This document shows, in pieces, positions 1 through 8,700 of a stretch of 11,457 nucleotides of DNA; the first letter of the stretch is position 1, and each line of letters starts with the position of its first letter. A program made the position numbers and the translations under genes. Source of the DNA: UBA7236 sp036734545 (lineage in GTDB: Bacteria > Bacteroidota > Bacteroidia > Chitinophagales > BACL12); contig DAIMYJ010000096.1 of the NCBI GenBank assembly GCA_036734545.1, forward strand, positions 1-11,457. Reading direction: 5' to 3'. The notes below the pieces were generated by a model. That model did no database searches, was not told where the DNA came from, and was given only the letters and a program-made list of their open reading frames with translations.

Positions 1-2
1 CC

Positions 3-482
3 GCCATGCCGCCCTTTGGGATCCGTGCGGTCTACAACCGTTTCCTGCATGGTTGATACCACATCGTTGTTCAGGTCTCCATTGGCAAACCGGTCGGGCA
101 TCAGCAGATAGATCATGTCTCCGGCATCAAGGCCGTAGGCAGAACTGCGCGTTGTGCGCGGAAGCAGGGTATAGTTATACGTGAATCCCTTTTTCGGCGC
201 CTGAAATTGTAAAGCGACATTACCGGGCTTCGCCGACGGCTCGATGATGAGATCGACAAAAACATAATTGGGATTTTCCACGCGTGTGGTAGCCACATGG
301 CGCACACCGGGGTAGCTGATCTTCAGATCGTACTGACTGATCCCGGGGCCGTGGATCATGATCTGCAGTGTGCTGTCGCGCATACCCGTGAACCAATTGG
401 GTGGTGCAACATGGGAAATTTGCTGCGCCTGCAGGGCACAAGAAATAAAGAGTAAAAGAGCGGTAAATACGGATCTGTTCAT
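3..482 (-). CDS. Secreted GH13 alpha-amylase-family glucanase (SusA/neopullulanase/cyclomaltodextrinase type), 5' part only
   Basis: The gene runs off the left edge, leaving the first 160 codons. The ATG at 482 starts a clear signal peptide (MNRSVFTALLLFISCALQAQ), probably cut after LQA, so the protein is exported. Residues about 21-115 form a beta-rich stretch (APPNWFTGM, then IMIHGPGI) that fits the cyclomaltodextrinase-type N-terminal domain. After it come GDMIYLLMPDRFANGD and DRTDPKGRHG, which are the opening signatures of the GH13 catalytic barrel in SusA-like enzymes. The catalytic Asp/Glu/Asp lie beyond the window. Family knowledge: these enzymes cut alpha-1,4 links in starch, pullulan or cyclodextrins in the periplasm or at the outer surface. 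The gene points the same way as susC-susD but lies 170 bases beyond their terminator, so it probably has its own promoter. The GH13 call is firm; the exact substrate is not. Confidence 0.85.
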   Translation of the reverse strand, partial: MNRSVFTALLLFISCALQAQQISHVAPPNWFTGMRDSTLQIMIHGPGISQYDLKISYPGVRHVATTRVENPNYVFVDLIIEPSAKPGNVALQFQAPKKGFTYNYTLLPRTTRSSAYGLDAGDMIYLLMPDRFANGDLNNDVVSTMQETVVDRTDPKGRHG

Positions 483-652
483 AGGGTAAAAATACGCCAA
501 TCAAGTGTTAAAGCCATGTGCATGTGATACGCGCAGGAATGATGTCCTTACACCCTCACAACCGGCTTTACACAACATGCGATCCGGCCAAATACGATTG
601 GATACAACATTCTTTTAAAAAAAGCAGGCCAACAATGCTATGGGATAGTTAC

Positions 653-686
653 AAAAAAAGAAGCCCTTCGATGATCGAAGGGCTTC
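653..686 (-). terminator. Rho-independent terminator of the susC-susD operon
   Basis: On the minus strand a perfect 11-base-pair stem (GAAGCCCTTCG with CGAAGGGCTTC, 5-base loop) is followed at once by seven T residues. It begins 22 bases after the susD stop. There is no T-run on the plus-strand side, so it acts on minus-strand transcripts only. It should end the susCD transcript before the GH13 gene. Confidence 0.9.
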
Positions 687-708
687 GGTGTATAATGTCT
701 GGTCGATA

Positions 709-2520
709 TCAATAGCCGGGGTTCTGATCCAGATTGGGGTTAGCCACCACATCAGCAGAAGGCAGCGGGAACAGATTCAGGTAATCCGGAACGGACGTGC
801 CGTTATAAGGACCACCTTTGAATGCCCACACATACGTTCCGCCGGTAAAGAGGCCAAAGCGGATGAGGTCTGTACGGCGATAGCCTTCCCATTGCAATTC
901 GCGTGCACGTTCTTCCAGAATGGATTCCGGCGTAATGGAGGCCACGTTGTGTGTGGCATCGCCATAGGCGCGTTCGCGGAGCATATTCACATACATGATA
1001 CCGGTTCCCACATCGCCATATCCGCGCGCGGCGCACTCGGCATACATCAACAGCACATCCGCATAACGCATGAGCGGGAAGTCGATGTCGGTAAAGTTGC
1101 CGGCGGCATCGAGGTTAGTGCCCGGAATGGCGGCGTGAATGGCAGTGGGAGTTTCAACCGTGTCTGACACAGCAATTTTGTATGTGCCGACACCACCAGT
1201 TCCTCCAAGGAACTTAACAATTTTATTATCGCCCTTAATTCCCGAAGCAGTAAGATACTGGCCTACCTGTATGGTTCCACTTGTTATTTCAGTAACCAAC
1301 AGTACCGTGTCGAGCATGGTGCCAGTAAACTCGGCGATCGAAGTAGACATTACATTCCTCCATTTCGCAATGGGCCATCCCACCACATACTGACCGAGCT
1401 GGGCATCATCCGTGAATTCCAGCGTTTGTCCGAAGGTCTTGAACATATTGCGTGCGTCATCCGCATCCGGGAAGAATGCAGCGTACTGCGGTGTAGAGCG
1501 GTTACCGGCCCAGCCGAATTCAATACCGAAATAGGTCTTGTCGATCTGGCTCAGTGAATCGCCACCAACGGTAGAGTGCGTAAGGAACGTGGTGCCGCCG
1601 TATGTCTGTGTGAAAGTTCCGTCGAAAGTGACCGGGAAGATCATTTCGTTGGAGTTATGATTATCAGACATGAACAGGTGTTCGTAATTCGGCTCAAGCG
1701 AATAACCACCTTCGTTGATCACCTTGTTGCAATACTCGACGCAATCGGCATAGCGCTGTGTGCCGGTATACACTTCAGCGTTGAGATACAGGCGTGCCAG
1801 GAGTGTCCAGGCTGCTGCACGATCAGCACGGCCATACTCATTGGCCTGCGGTACCGGCAGTTCTGTTTCGATCGCTTTCAATTCTGATTCGATGTACCCG
1901 AACAGGTCGGCGCGATTGATCTGTTCCGGCAGGAATGCACCAACGAGATCATCTTCTGTGATGAAGGGTACGTTACCGAAGAGGTCGAGCGCATGATAAT
2001 AGCTCAACGCACGCAGGAAACGCGCTTCGGTGCGGTAGCCGCGTATGCGTGCCTGATCTTCGGAAGAGAAACCGCGCTCATTCATTTTATCATCGGCAGA
2101 TTCGCGGATGAATTCATTGATGAGTGGCAGCTGAAAATAGATGCGATAGTACATCGCGTTCACAAAAGAGTTGGTGCTTGACCATTGCATTTTATTCAAC
2201 TCCGGGATACCGGGGTCGTTCCATGCACATTTTGCGGCGTCGGTGGTCACTTCCTGCAGGTTCCACAATACGCGGATATACTGCGAGAAGCCTTCATCGA
2301 TACCGGCAATATCCGGGTTGCCCGCAGGGCCCTGATTTCCGGAAATGGCGAGGCCGGCATACAACTTGGCCAATACGTGTACGTATTGATCAGGATCTTC
2401 ATACACCGTGTTGGCGTTGATACCATTCGGTGGTGTAAGATCGAGATCGTTGAAGCACGAGCTTAAGGTCAAACCCGAAATGGCGAGTGCCAGGATGCTT
2501 ACTAAATATGTCTTTTTCAT
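709..2520 (-). CDS. susD: SusD/RagB-family surface glycan-binding lipoprotein with an inserted module
   Basis: This 603-residue lipoprotein begins with a hydrophobic signal ending in the lipobox L-S-S-C (Cys22), followed by NDLDLTPPN, typical of SusD. TPR-like helical signatures follow: RTEARFLRALSYYHALDLFGNVPF (about 163-186, residues R163, R167, F168, R170, Y174), then AAAWTLLARLYLNAEVY (235-251), and near the end DFPLMRYADVLLMYAE (480-495) and ERARELQWEGYRRTDLIRFG (537-556). The last residues, LFPLPSADVVANPNLDQNPGY, are the usual SusD C-terminus. Family role: it caps the SusC barrel at the cell surface and captures the ligand. It follows susC by 11 bases in one operon. An extra segment at residues 398-464 interrupts the region between KWRNV and DFPLMRYAD; without it the length would be about 536, normal for the family. 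See the separate entry for that segment. Confidence 0.95.
   Translation of the reverse strand: MKKTYLVSILALAISGLTLSSCFNDLDLTPPNGINANTVYEDPDQYVHVLAKLYAGLAISGNQGPAGNPDIAGIDEGFSQYIRVLWNLQEVTTDAAKCAWNDPGIPELNKMQWSSTNSFVNAMYYRIYFQLPLINEFIRESADDKMNERGFSSEDQARIRGYRTEARFLRALSYYHALDLFGNVPFITEDDLVGAFLPEQINRADLFGYIESELKAIETELPVPQANEYGRADRAAAWTLLARLYLNAEVYTGTQRYADCVEYCNKVINEGGYSLEPNYEHLFMSDNHNSNEMIFPVTFDGTFTQTYGGTTFLTHSTVGGDSLSQIDKTYFGIEFGWAGNRSTPQYAAFFPDADDARNMFKTFGQTLEFTDDAQLGQYVVGWPIAKWRNVMSTSIAEFTGTMLDTVLLVTEITSGTIQVGQYLTASGIKGDNKIVKFLGGTGGVGTYKIAVSDTVETPTAIHAAIPGTNLDAAGNFTDIDFPLMRYADVLLMYAECAARGYGDVGTGIMYVNMLRERAYGDATHNVASITPESILEERARELQWEGYRRTDLIRFGLFTGGTYVWAFKGGPYNGTSVPDYLNLFPLPSADVVANPNLDQNPGY
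1129..1329 (-). other. In-frame phage-type Gly/Thr-rich module inserted in SusD
   Basis: This covers residues 398-464 of the SusD-like protein. The order of motifs is FTGT, then LLVTEITSGTIQVGQYL, then ASGIKGDNKI, then GGTGGVGTYKIAVSDTV. From memory this matches a recurrent module in phage tail or structural proteins and environmental ORFs, of the form FTG-x-I-x-G-T-x-L-x-V-T-x-V-x-SGT-[IL]-x-VGQ-x-L-x-GxG[IV], then GTGGxGTYxVS. SusD proteins normally pass from KWRNV to the D-F-P-L-x-R-Y-A-[DE] helix through a short loop. A hand count over 1141-1320 gives about 46% GC, against roughly 53% in one adjacent 60-base line. The reading frame is kept, so the gene looks functional rather than broken. 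Confidence 0.7.
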
Positions 2521-2531
2521 CGCTATTCGGT

Positions 2532-5483
2532 TTAGAGTTTCAGACTGAGGTTAAGTGAATAAATGCGCGGACGCGGATAGATCGAGTTGTCGATACCGCC
2601 GGCGATCTCCGGATCGAGACCGGAATACGGCGTGATCACAAATACGTTCTGTATAACTGCGCCCACTACCAGAGAAGCATTATCATTGAATACGCGACCC
2701 ACATCATAGCTTACGCTGATGTTATCCATGCGCACGAAGGAAGCGTTCTCAATATAATAATCGCTCAGCAGCTGATAGGTTTGGAAGCCGGTCTCCAGAT
2801 AATTCTGTGACAGGTTCTGCATATAGGTGGCAGCGGGAACGTTTTGGAATACGCCGCGGGTAGAGTTGATGTTGTTATACATATACTTGCCGAACTCACC
2901 GCGCATGATCGTAGATACCGACCATTTCTTATAGCGGAAGGCTGCATTGAAACCCACGAAGAAATCCGGCACCGGGTTCTCACCCCAGATCAGGTCATCG
3001 GCATTGATGATGCTGTCGCCGTTCTGGTCCACATAGGCGCCTTCGATCGGGTTGCCGTCCTCATCATATTCCTGCTCGTAAGCATAGAAGGTGTTGGCAG
3101 CATAGCCCACTGACTGGATCTGGATGGTGTTGCCGATACCGCCGGCGATACCGCCAACAAGGATACCGGGGCTGTTCGGATCTTCCACCTTGGTGAGATT
3201 GGTGATCTCATTCCTGTTGGCCGTTCCGTTCACGCCGATCTCCAGTGACATTTCCTTGGTGTTGATAGGCAGGTAACTCAGGTTCACTTCGATACCGGTG
3301 TTCTCCATGCTACCAACGTTGGTCAGGATCTGGTTGGTGAAGTTGGTACCTGCAGGGATCGGGATAGTGGCAAGCAGGTCGTCGGTGGTCTTCTTATACA
3401 CATCGATGCTACCGCTGAATTTATCACCGCCGAATCCGAAGTCGATACCGAAGTTGAGTGAAGTGGTCTCCTCCCATTTGATGTTCGGATCATAGCCATC
3501 CGGACGAAGCAGATAATAGAACACATCGCCGAACTGATACTGTGCGGTTGATGTGGAGCTGTCGTAGTTAGCGATATACGGATAGTCGTTGAAGATATCC
3601 TGCTGACCTGTAACACCCCATCCTGCGCGCACCTTCATATATACGTTGGCGTTTTGCATGAACGGCTCATCGCTCAGCAACCAGGCGGCAGCCACTGACG
3701 GGAAAAGACCCCAGCGGTTGTCAGGACTGAAGCGAGAAGAACCGTCTTCGCGCAACGTAGCGGTGATCATGTAACGTTCTTTCAGGTTGTAGTTCAAACG
3801 GCCGTAGAAAGAGATGAGCGTGTTCTCGGTCTCGAAATCGATGCCGGCAGGCGTAACAGTGTCGCCATTGAATCCCAGGCTCGCGAAAGCCGGTGCCTGA
3901 GTGAGCCAGTTCTGATAAGAATAACCGCCGGTGAAATCGATGCGGCTCTGGATGCCTTCGAGTTCGCGCTTATAGTTGAAATAGGCTTCGAACAGTTTGT
4001 TGTCTTTCATCTGTTCGTAGTAGTTGTTGATACCAACGGGGAAGTTGGAAGCAGAAACAGAATCAACCACGATCGTACCGTTTGAGCGGGACAGATCATA
4101 ACCACCGTTCACAACAGCATGAAAATCTTTGAATAATTCGTAGTCGAGTTTGATGTTACCGATGAAGCGGTTCACATCACTCATGTCGTCGCGCTGTTGC
4201 AGCATGCCCACCGGATTCTTAGGAGCCAGCGGAATAAGACCGCCGGATGCATTCACCCATTCCCAATATCCGCCGTAGGCATTGCCCTCATCCATTATTT
4301 CCTGAGTAGGGTCAAAGGTGATGGCAGAGCCGATGGCGCCCTGATCGGCAAATACGTTATCGGTATGGAAGAACTTTCCGTTGGCTTCCGTGCGGAGCTT
4401 GCCGTTGAGATAACTGGGGTTCAACGAAAGCGTTGCGCCGTAGCGATTAAGCTGAGAGCGGTCGAGTACGCCATTCTCGGTATAACCTTCCAGGTTCAGT
4501 CGGTAAGGTAAATTCTTGATACCGCCGGACAGGGTAACATCCAGGTCTTCGGCAATGCCGAGACGGAAAAGTTCGCGCTGCCAGTCGGTATTGGCATCTC
4601 CCAGGAGAGCCTGCTGAGTAGCCGTACCATCAGTGCTCAACACATCGCGCAGTTCATCGGCAGAAAGCACATCTACATAATTCGTTACCTGTGAAAAGGA
4701 TGTGGTGCTGTTCACATCGATGTGCAGTTTGCTATCTGATACACCGCGTTTGGTCGTGATGATGATCACACCGTTGGCGGCACGTGAACCGTAGATGGCA
4801 GCCGCCGAAGCGTCTTTCAATACGGTGATGTTCTCAATATCATCCGGGTTGATCAGGCTCAGCGCGTTACCGGAACCGCTGATACCGTTGTTGTCAACCG
4901 GTACTCCATCGATCACGATCAGCGGATCGTTGGAGGCGTTCAGCGAGGTGCCGCCGCGGATACGGATGCGGCTACCGGAACCGGGCATACCCGAGTTGGA
5001 AGTGATCTGCACCCCGGCCACCTTTCCGGTGATCAGCTGCTCAGGGGTAACCACGTTACCATTCTGGAAGTCTTTAACACCCACATTGGTGATGGAACCG
5101 GTGAGGTCTTTCGACTTGACGGTACCATAACCCACCACTACGGCTGTTTCCAGCATCATGGCATCTTCTTCCATGCGGATGTCGAGCTTGAGGTTTTGCC
5201 CCGCAGTAACAGTAATGTTTTCCGTGTGTGTTCTGAATCCGATGAAAGTGTAATTCAGTGTGTATGTTCCGGCCTCATCCAGGGCGAGAACATACGTTCC
5301 GTCGAAATCAGAAATGGTGCCTTTGCCGGTTCCCCCTATCAACACCGTAACGCCGGGAAGTGTCTCTCCCAGCGGATCGGTAATGACACCGGTTACCGTA
5401 GCACCCTGTCCGAACACCAGCGCCGGCAACAGCAGCATCACCGGTAGAGCGGCACGGCGAATGAACGCGTAAACTTGCTTCAT
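2532..5483 (-). CDS. susC: SusC/RagA-family TonB-dependent outer-membrane transporter
   Basis: The protein has 983 residues, the usual SusC size. I chose the ATG at 5483 because it gives a normal signal peptide (MKQVYAFIRRAAL, then PVMLLLPALVFGQ). The frame is open up to 5564, but those extra residues are not signal-like. Residues about 28-105 form a carboxypeptidase-regulatory-like beta-sandwich (VTGVITDPLGETLPGVTV, then DFDGTYVL). VVVGYGTVKSKDLTGSI (116-132) is the SusC-type junction to the plug, and SRIRIRGGTSLNASNDPL and KDASAAAIYGSRAANGVI are plug signatures. The rest is a 22-strand-type barrel ending in YSLNLSLKL. No STN domain precedes the plug, so direct anti-sigma signalling through this protein is unlikely. 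It imports the ligand caught by SusD, with energy from TonB-ExbBD. It is first in the operon, and the palindrome at 5567-5580 lies 84 bases upstream of the start. Confidence 0.96.
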   Translation of the reverse strand: MKQVYAFIRRAALPVMLLLPALVFGQGATVTGVITDPLGETLPGVTVLIGGTGKGTISDFDGTYVLALDEAGTYTLNYTFIGFRTHTENITVTAGQNLKLDIRMEEDAMMLETAVVVGYGTVKSKDLTGSITNVGVKDFQNGNVVTPEQLITGKVAGVQITSNSGMPGSGSRIRIRGGTSLNASNDPLIVIDGVPVDNNGISGSGNALSLINPDDIENITVLKDASAAAIYGSRAANGVIIITTKRGVSDSKLHIDVNSTTSFSQVTNYVDVLSADELRDVLSTDGTATQQALLGDANTDWQRELFRLGIAEDLDVTLSGGIKNLPYRLNLEGYTENGVLDRSQLNRYGATLSLNPSYLNGKLRTEANGKFFHTDNVFADQGAIGSAITFDPTQEIMDEGNAYGGYWEWVNASGGLIPLAPKNPVGMLQQRDDMSDVNRFIGNIKLDYELFKDFHAVVNGGYDLSRSNGTIVVDSVSASNFPVGINNYYEQMKDNKLFEAYFNYKRELEGIQSRIDFTGGYSYQNWLTQAPAFASLGFNGDTVTPAGIDFETENTLISFYGRLNYNLKERYMITATLREDGSSRFSPDNRWGLFPSVAAAWLLSDEPFMQNANVYMKVRAGWGVTGQQDIFNDYPYIANYDSSTSTAQYQFGDVFYYLLRPDGYDPNIKWEETTSLNFGIDFGFGGDKFSGSIDVYKKTTDDLLATIPIPAGTNFTNQILTNVGSMENTGIEVNLSYLPINTKEMSLEIGVNGTANRNEITNLTKVEDPNSPGILVGGIAGGIGNTIQIQSVGYAANTFYAYEQEYDEDGNPIEGAYVDQNGDSIINADDLIWGENPVPDFFVGFNAAFRYKKWSVSTIMRGEFGKYMYNNINSTRGVFQNVPAATYMQNLSQNYLETGFQTYQLLSDYYIENASFVRMDNISVSYDVGRVFNDNASLVVGAVIQNVFVITPYSGLDPEIAGGIDNSIYPRPRIYSLNLSLKL

Positions 5484-5519
5484 GTACGTTTGGATTTTTC
5501 GTTTAAGTAATTGTTCATC

Positions 5520-5527
5520 ATTAGTAA
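5520..5527. promoter_or_regulatory. Extra half-site (ATTAGTAA) of the upstream palindrome
   Basis: This repeats, in the same orientation, the right arm of the palindrome at 5567-5580. The spacing between the two copies is 53 bases, near five turns of B-DNA, so one bound protein could touch both faces. It lies inside the presumed susC leader, 37 bases before the susC start. An accidental eight-base match is possible. Confidence 0.35.
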
Positions 5528-5566
5528 AGACGCACTCCTGCCCAATGGGCAAAAGTCCCTGCAAGT

Positions 5567-5580
5567 TTACTAATTAGTAA
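5567..5580. promoter_or_regulatory. Perfect 14-base palindrome, candidate operator for susCD
   Basis: The sequence TTACTAATTAGTAA equals its own reverse complement. It lies in the 268-base divergent region, on the susC side, where a dimeric regulator would control susCD and perhaps the gene on the other strand. Immediately beside it, read on the minus strand, is TAAACTTG, a one-mismatch relative of the TAnnTTTG promoter element, so a bound protein could cover the promoter. No regulator gene is in the window. Confidence 0.45.
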
Positions 5581-5690
5581 CCTATATATGCATTTTTCCG
5601 TAAGGTTTTCCCTGCGCAGGCTGAGCATTCCATTACCCCGGTCAGTTGGAATCCCGACAGGGTGTTGCCATTACGCCGAAACACATGGCC

Positions 5691-5710
5691 CGCCTGCAGT
5701 TACGCCTGCA
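5691..5710. repeat. Direct repeat CGCCTGCA x2, 12-base period, upstream of the FG-GAP gene promoter
   Basis: CGCCTGCA occurs at 5691-5698 and 5703-5710. Another TTACGCC copy lies at 5671-5677. The pair ends 24 bases before the TAATTTTG element, so it sits at and just upstream of where a -33 box would be; no TTTG -33 box is visible. A small stem (ACCCC/GGGGT, 5710-5722) adjoins it. This fits an activator site but is unproven. Confidence 0.3.
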
Positions 5711-5734
5711 CCCCCGAGGGGTATGAATAATCCC

Positions 5735-5742
5735 TAATTTTG
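5735..5742 (+). promoter_or_regulatory. Bacteroidota-type -7 promoter element (TAATTTTG)
   Basis: An exact match to the Bacteroidota TAnnTTTG consensus ends 9 bases before the ATG at 5752 and 18 bases before a second in-frame ATG at 5761. The transcript would start almost at the start codon, leaving a leader of a few bases (or about a dozen if 5761 is used). A -33 TTTG is not evident. Confidence 0.5.
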
Positions 5743-5751
5743 GGTGAGCTG

Positions 5752-8700
5752 ATGCGCACCATGTATCATATACGCCTATTGGTATGGCTATACATACTGC
5801 TGCAGGTGAACACCCTCGCCGCGCAGCAACCACTGTTCATACCGGTCGCCGCCGAACACACCGGCATCACCTTCTCCAACACCCTCACCGAAACCCCGGA
5901 AATGAATGTGCTGCTCTACCAATACCTATACAACGGCGGTGGTGTGGCGGCAGGGGATATCAATAACGACGGACTGTGCGACCTGTTCTTCAGCGGCAAC
6001 ATGGTTCCGGACAAGCTCTACCTTAACAAAGGCGGGCTCCGGTTCGAAGACATCACCGAACAGGCGGGCATTACCGAGCCTATCGGCTGGAGCACCGGTG
6101 TAACCATGGCCGATGTGAACGCCGACGGGTATCTTGACATCTATGTTTGCCGCTCAGGGCAGTTCAGCACACGCAACCGGCACAACCTGCTGTGGATCAA
6201 TAATGGCGATAATTCTTTCAGCGAGCAGGCAAAAGCATTCGGACTGAATGACTCTTCCTTTAGTACACAGGCCGCCTTTTTTGACATGGACCGCGATGGA
6301 GATCTCGATATGTTCCTGTTGAATCATGCCGTTACCCAATCGCAGGGTTTTAATATCGGCGACATGCGCACGCGACGCGATGTGTATGCCGGCAATAAAT
6401 TATATCGCAACGATAATGGGTTTTTCACCGACATCAGTGCCGCGGCAGGCATCAACGGTAGTCCAATGACCTTCGGGCTCGGTATCAGCATCGGCGACAT
6501 CAACAACGACCGCCTTCCGGATATTTTTGTTACCAATGATTATCAGGAACGCGATTTCCTGTATCTCAACAAAGGGAACGGTACATTCCAGGATATACTG
6601 ACAACTGCTCTCGGCCACACCTCCAACTTTTCCATGGGCAGCGATCTGGCCGATATCAATAATGATGGACTCCTCGACCTGCTGGTGATGGATATGTTGC
6701 CGGAAGATAATTACCGGCAAAAAGTACTCAAAGGGCCCACGCGCTACGATGCGTATCAGATGGCTGCCGATTATGGGTATTTCTTTCAGCATATGCACAA
6801 CACGCTGCAGCTGAACAATGGCGATAACACTTTCAGCGATATCGCGTGGAGCGCCGGCGTTGCTGCTACGGACTGGAGCTGGGCGCCGCTGTTCGCCGAT
6901 TTTGATCAGGACGGCATACAGGACCTTTACATCACCAATGGGTATCGCCGCGACTTTACCGATCTGGATTTTTTGAAATACACTTACGGCGATGAAGAAC
7001 AAAAAGCATTCGCCGAGAACCGGAAAGTGAATACACTGGAAATGGTGTTGCGCATGCCGGAAGTGAAAGTGCCGAATTATATTTTTCGCGGCACCACCGG
7101 CACGGCTTTCGATAAGATGAGTGACGCCTGGGGTGTTGACATACCCTCCTTTTCCAATGGCGCAGCGTATGCCGATCTCGACAACGATGGCGACCTCGAC
7201 CTTGTCGTAAATAACATCAACGACCCGGCGTTCATCCTGAAGAACACCGCTAACGAAATTTCAGCTGCACATTATCTGAAAGTGCGCACCATCGGCGAGC
7301 GCGGGAACACGTTTGCGGTCGGCAGCAGGGTGACGGTTCGTTTCGGCGATCAAACGCTGACGCGCGAACTCATGCCCACACGCGGGTACCAAAGCAGTGT
7401 GGAGCCGGTGCTACATTTTGGTGTGGGGGATGCGGAGACGGTGGATGTGGAGATCACCTTTCCCTCCGGAAAAATGCGCATACTTACCGATCAGCGAACA
7501 GACACCACACTGGTCATCCGCGAAGCCGACGCCTCAGCATTACTGCCGGCCAAGGTGCCTCAGGCGCCGGCATATGTGGATGTAACGGAACAGATGTTGC
7601 GCTACACACATGCCGAAGAACGCTATGATGATTTCAAACGCGAACCGCTGCTGCTGCAAAAGCGATCAGATCACGGACCGAAGTTGGCTGCCGGCGATGT
7701 GAATGGCGATGGCCTCAGCGACCTGTTCATCACCGGATCAAAAAACAAAAAAGCGCGCCTGTATCTCGGAAGCGAAGAGGGCTGGATACCTTCATTAGGC
7801 GGCCCCTGGGAACGCGACTCGGCTTATGAAGACACGGATGCTTTATTTTTCGATGCCGATGGCGATACAGATCTGGACCTGTATGTTGTGAGTGGCAGTA
7901 ATGAATATCCCGAATCATCACGCTATTATCAGGATCGATTATATATAAATACCGGAACAGGAAAATTCATTGCCGCCGCGCAGGCGTTGCCGGAAAATCT
8001 GCACAGTAAGTCCTGTGTCGCCGCCGGAGATTATGACAGTGATGGCGATCTGGACCTGTTCGTGGGCGGAAGTCATGTAGCCGGGCGATATCCCGTTTCT
8101 GCCGGCAGCTTTTTGCTGGAGAACCGCAACGGCTATTTTACCGATGTTACGGCATCGCTGGCGCCAGTGCTGCAAAAAACGGGCAATGTAACCGATGCTG
8201 TATGGATCAACATCCAGGGTGATACAAAACCGGAACTGGTGATCGCTGGCGAGTGGATGCCGGTGACCATGCTCCGTTTCCATAAAGGCAGATGCACCAT
8301 CGATACCATACCCGGCTCTTCCGGTTGGTGGAATTGTATTGCCGCTGCCGATCTGGATAACGATGGCGATCAGGACCTGATAGCCGGGAACAGAGGCGAG
8401 ACCCATCCAATTAAGGTATCAGCCGAACAGCCCGCAATGATCTACGCCTATGACTTCGACCAAAACGGCACGATAGATCCCATTGTAACTGCGTATTCCG
8501 TTGATGGAAAAGCATATCCCATTCATTCGCGCGACGACCTGCTGGATCAGATACCGGCATTGAAAAAGAAATATGTCTATTACAAGGATTATGCACCGGC
8601 GCAATTACCGGAGATGTTCCCGGAACTGACCATAGAGGCGCTGCCGCATTTTAACGCAACAGAATCCCGTAGCTGCATTTTTCGTAACGACGCAAACGGC

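Noticed and set aside
518..715. A 65-residue plus-strand open frame in the gap between the GH13 gene and susD
   Set aside because: It runs through the terminator hairpin, has no recognisable motif or promoter, and its composition is not gene-like.
688..1167. A 159-residue open frame on the plus strand, antisense to susD
   Set aside because: It overlaps the conserved C-terminal SusD signatures and includes part of the terminator side; its translation is His/Ile-rich with no family features.
1157..1311. Eight-base direct repeat ACCGTGTC at 1157-1164 and 1304-1311 inside the inserted SusD module, a possible target-site duplication
   Set aside because: It lies within the module rather than at its edges, both copies encode Asp-Thr-Val in the same frame, and an eight-base match in about 200 bases is expected by chance roughly one time in three.
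5484..5564. N-terminal extension of SusC by 27 residues to a start at 5564
   Set aside because: The extra residues are polar and precede a normal signal peptide that begins at the ATG at 5483; they would also put coding sequence through the half-site at 5520-5527.
6400..7002. A 200-residue open frame on the minus strand, antisense to the FG-GAP gene
   Set aside because: It is the mirror of the repetitive calcium-loop codons (GAT/AAC/GGC runs give long open frames on the other strand), with no recognisable domain or start signal.
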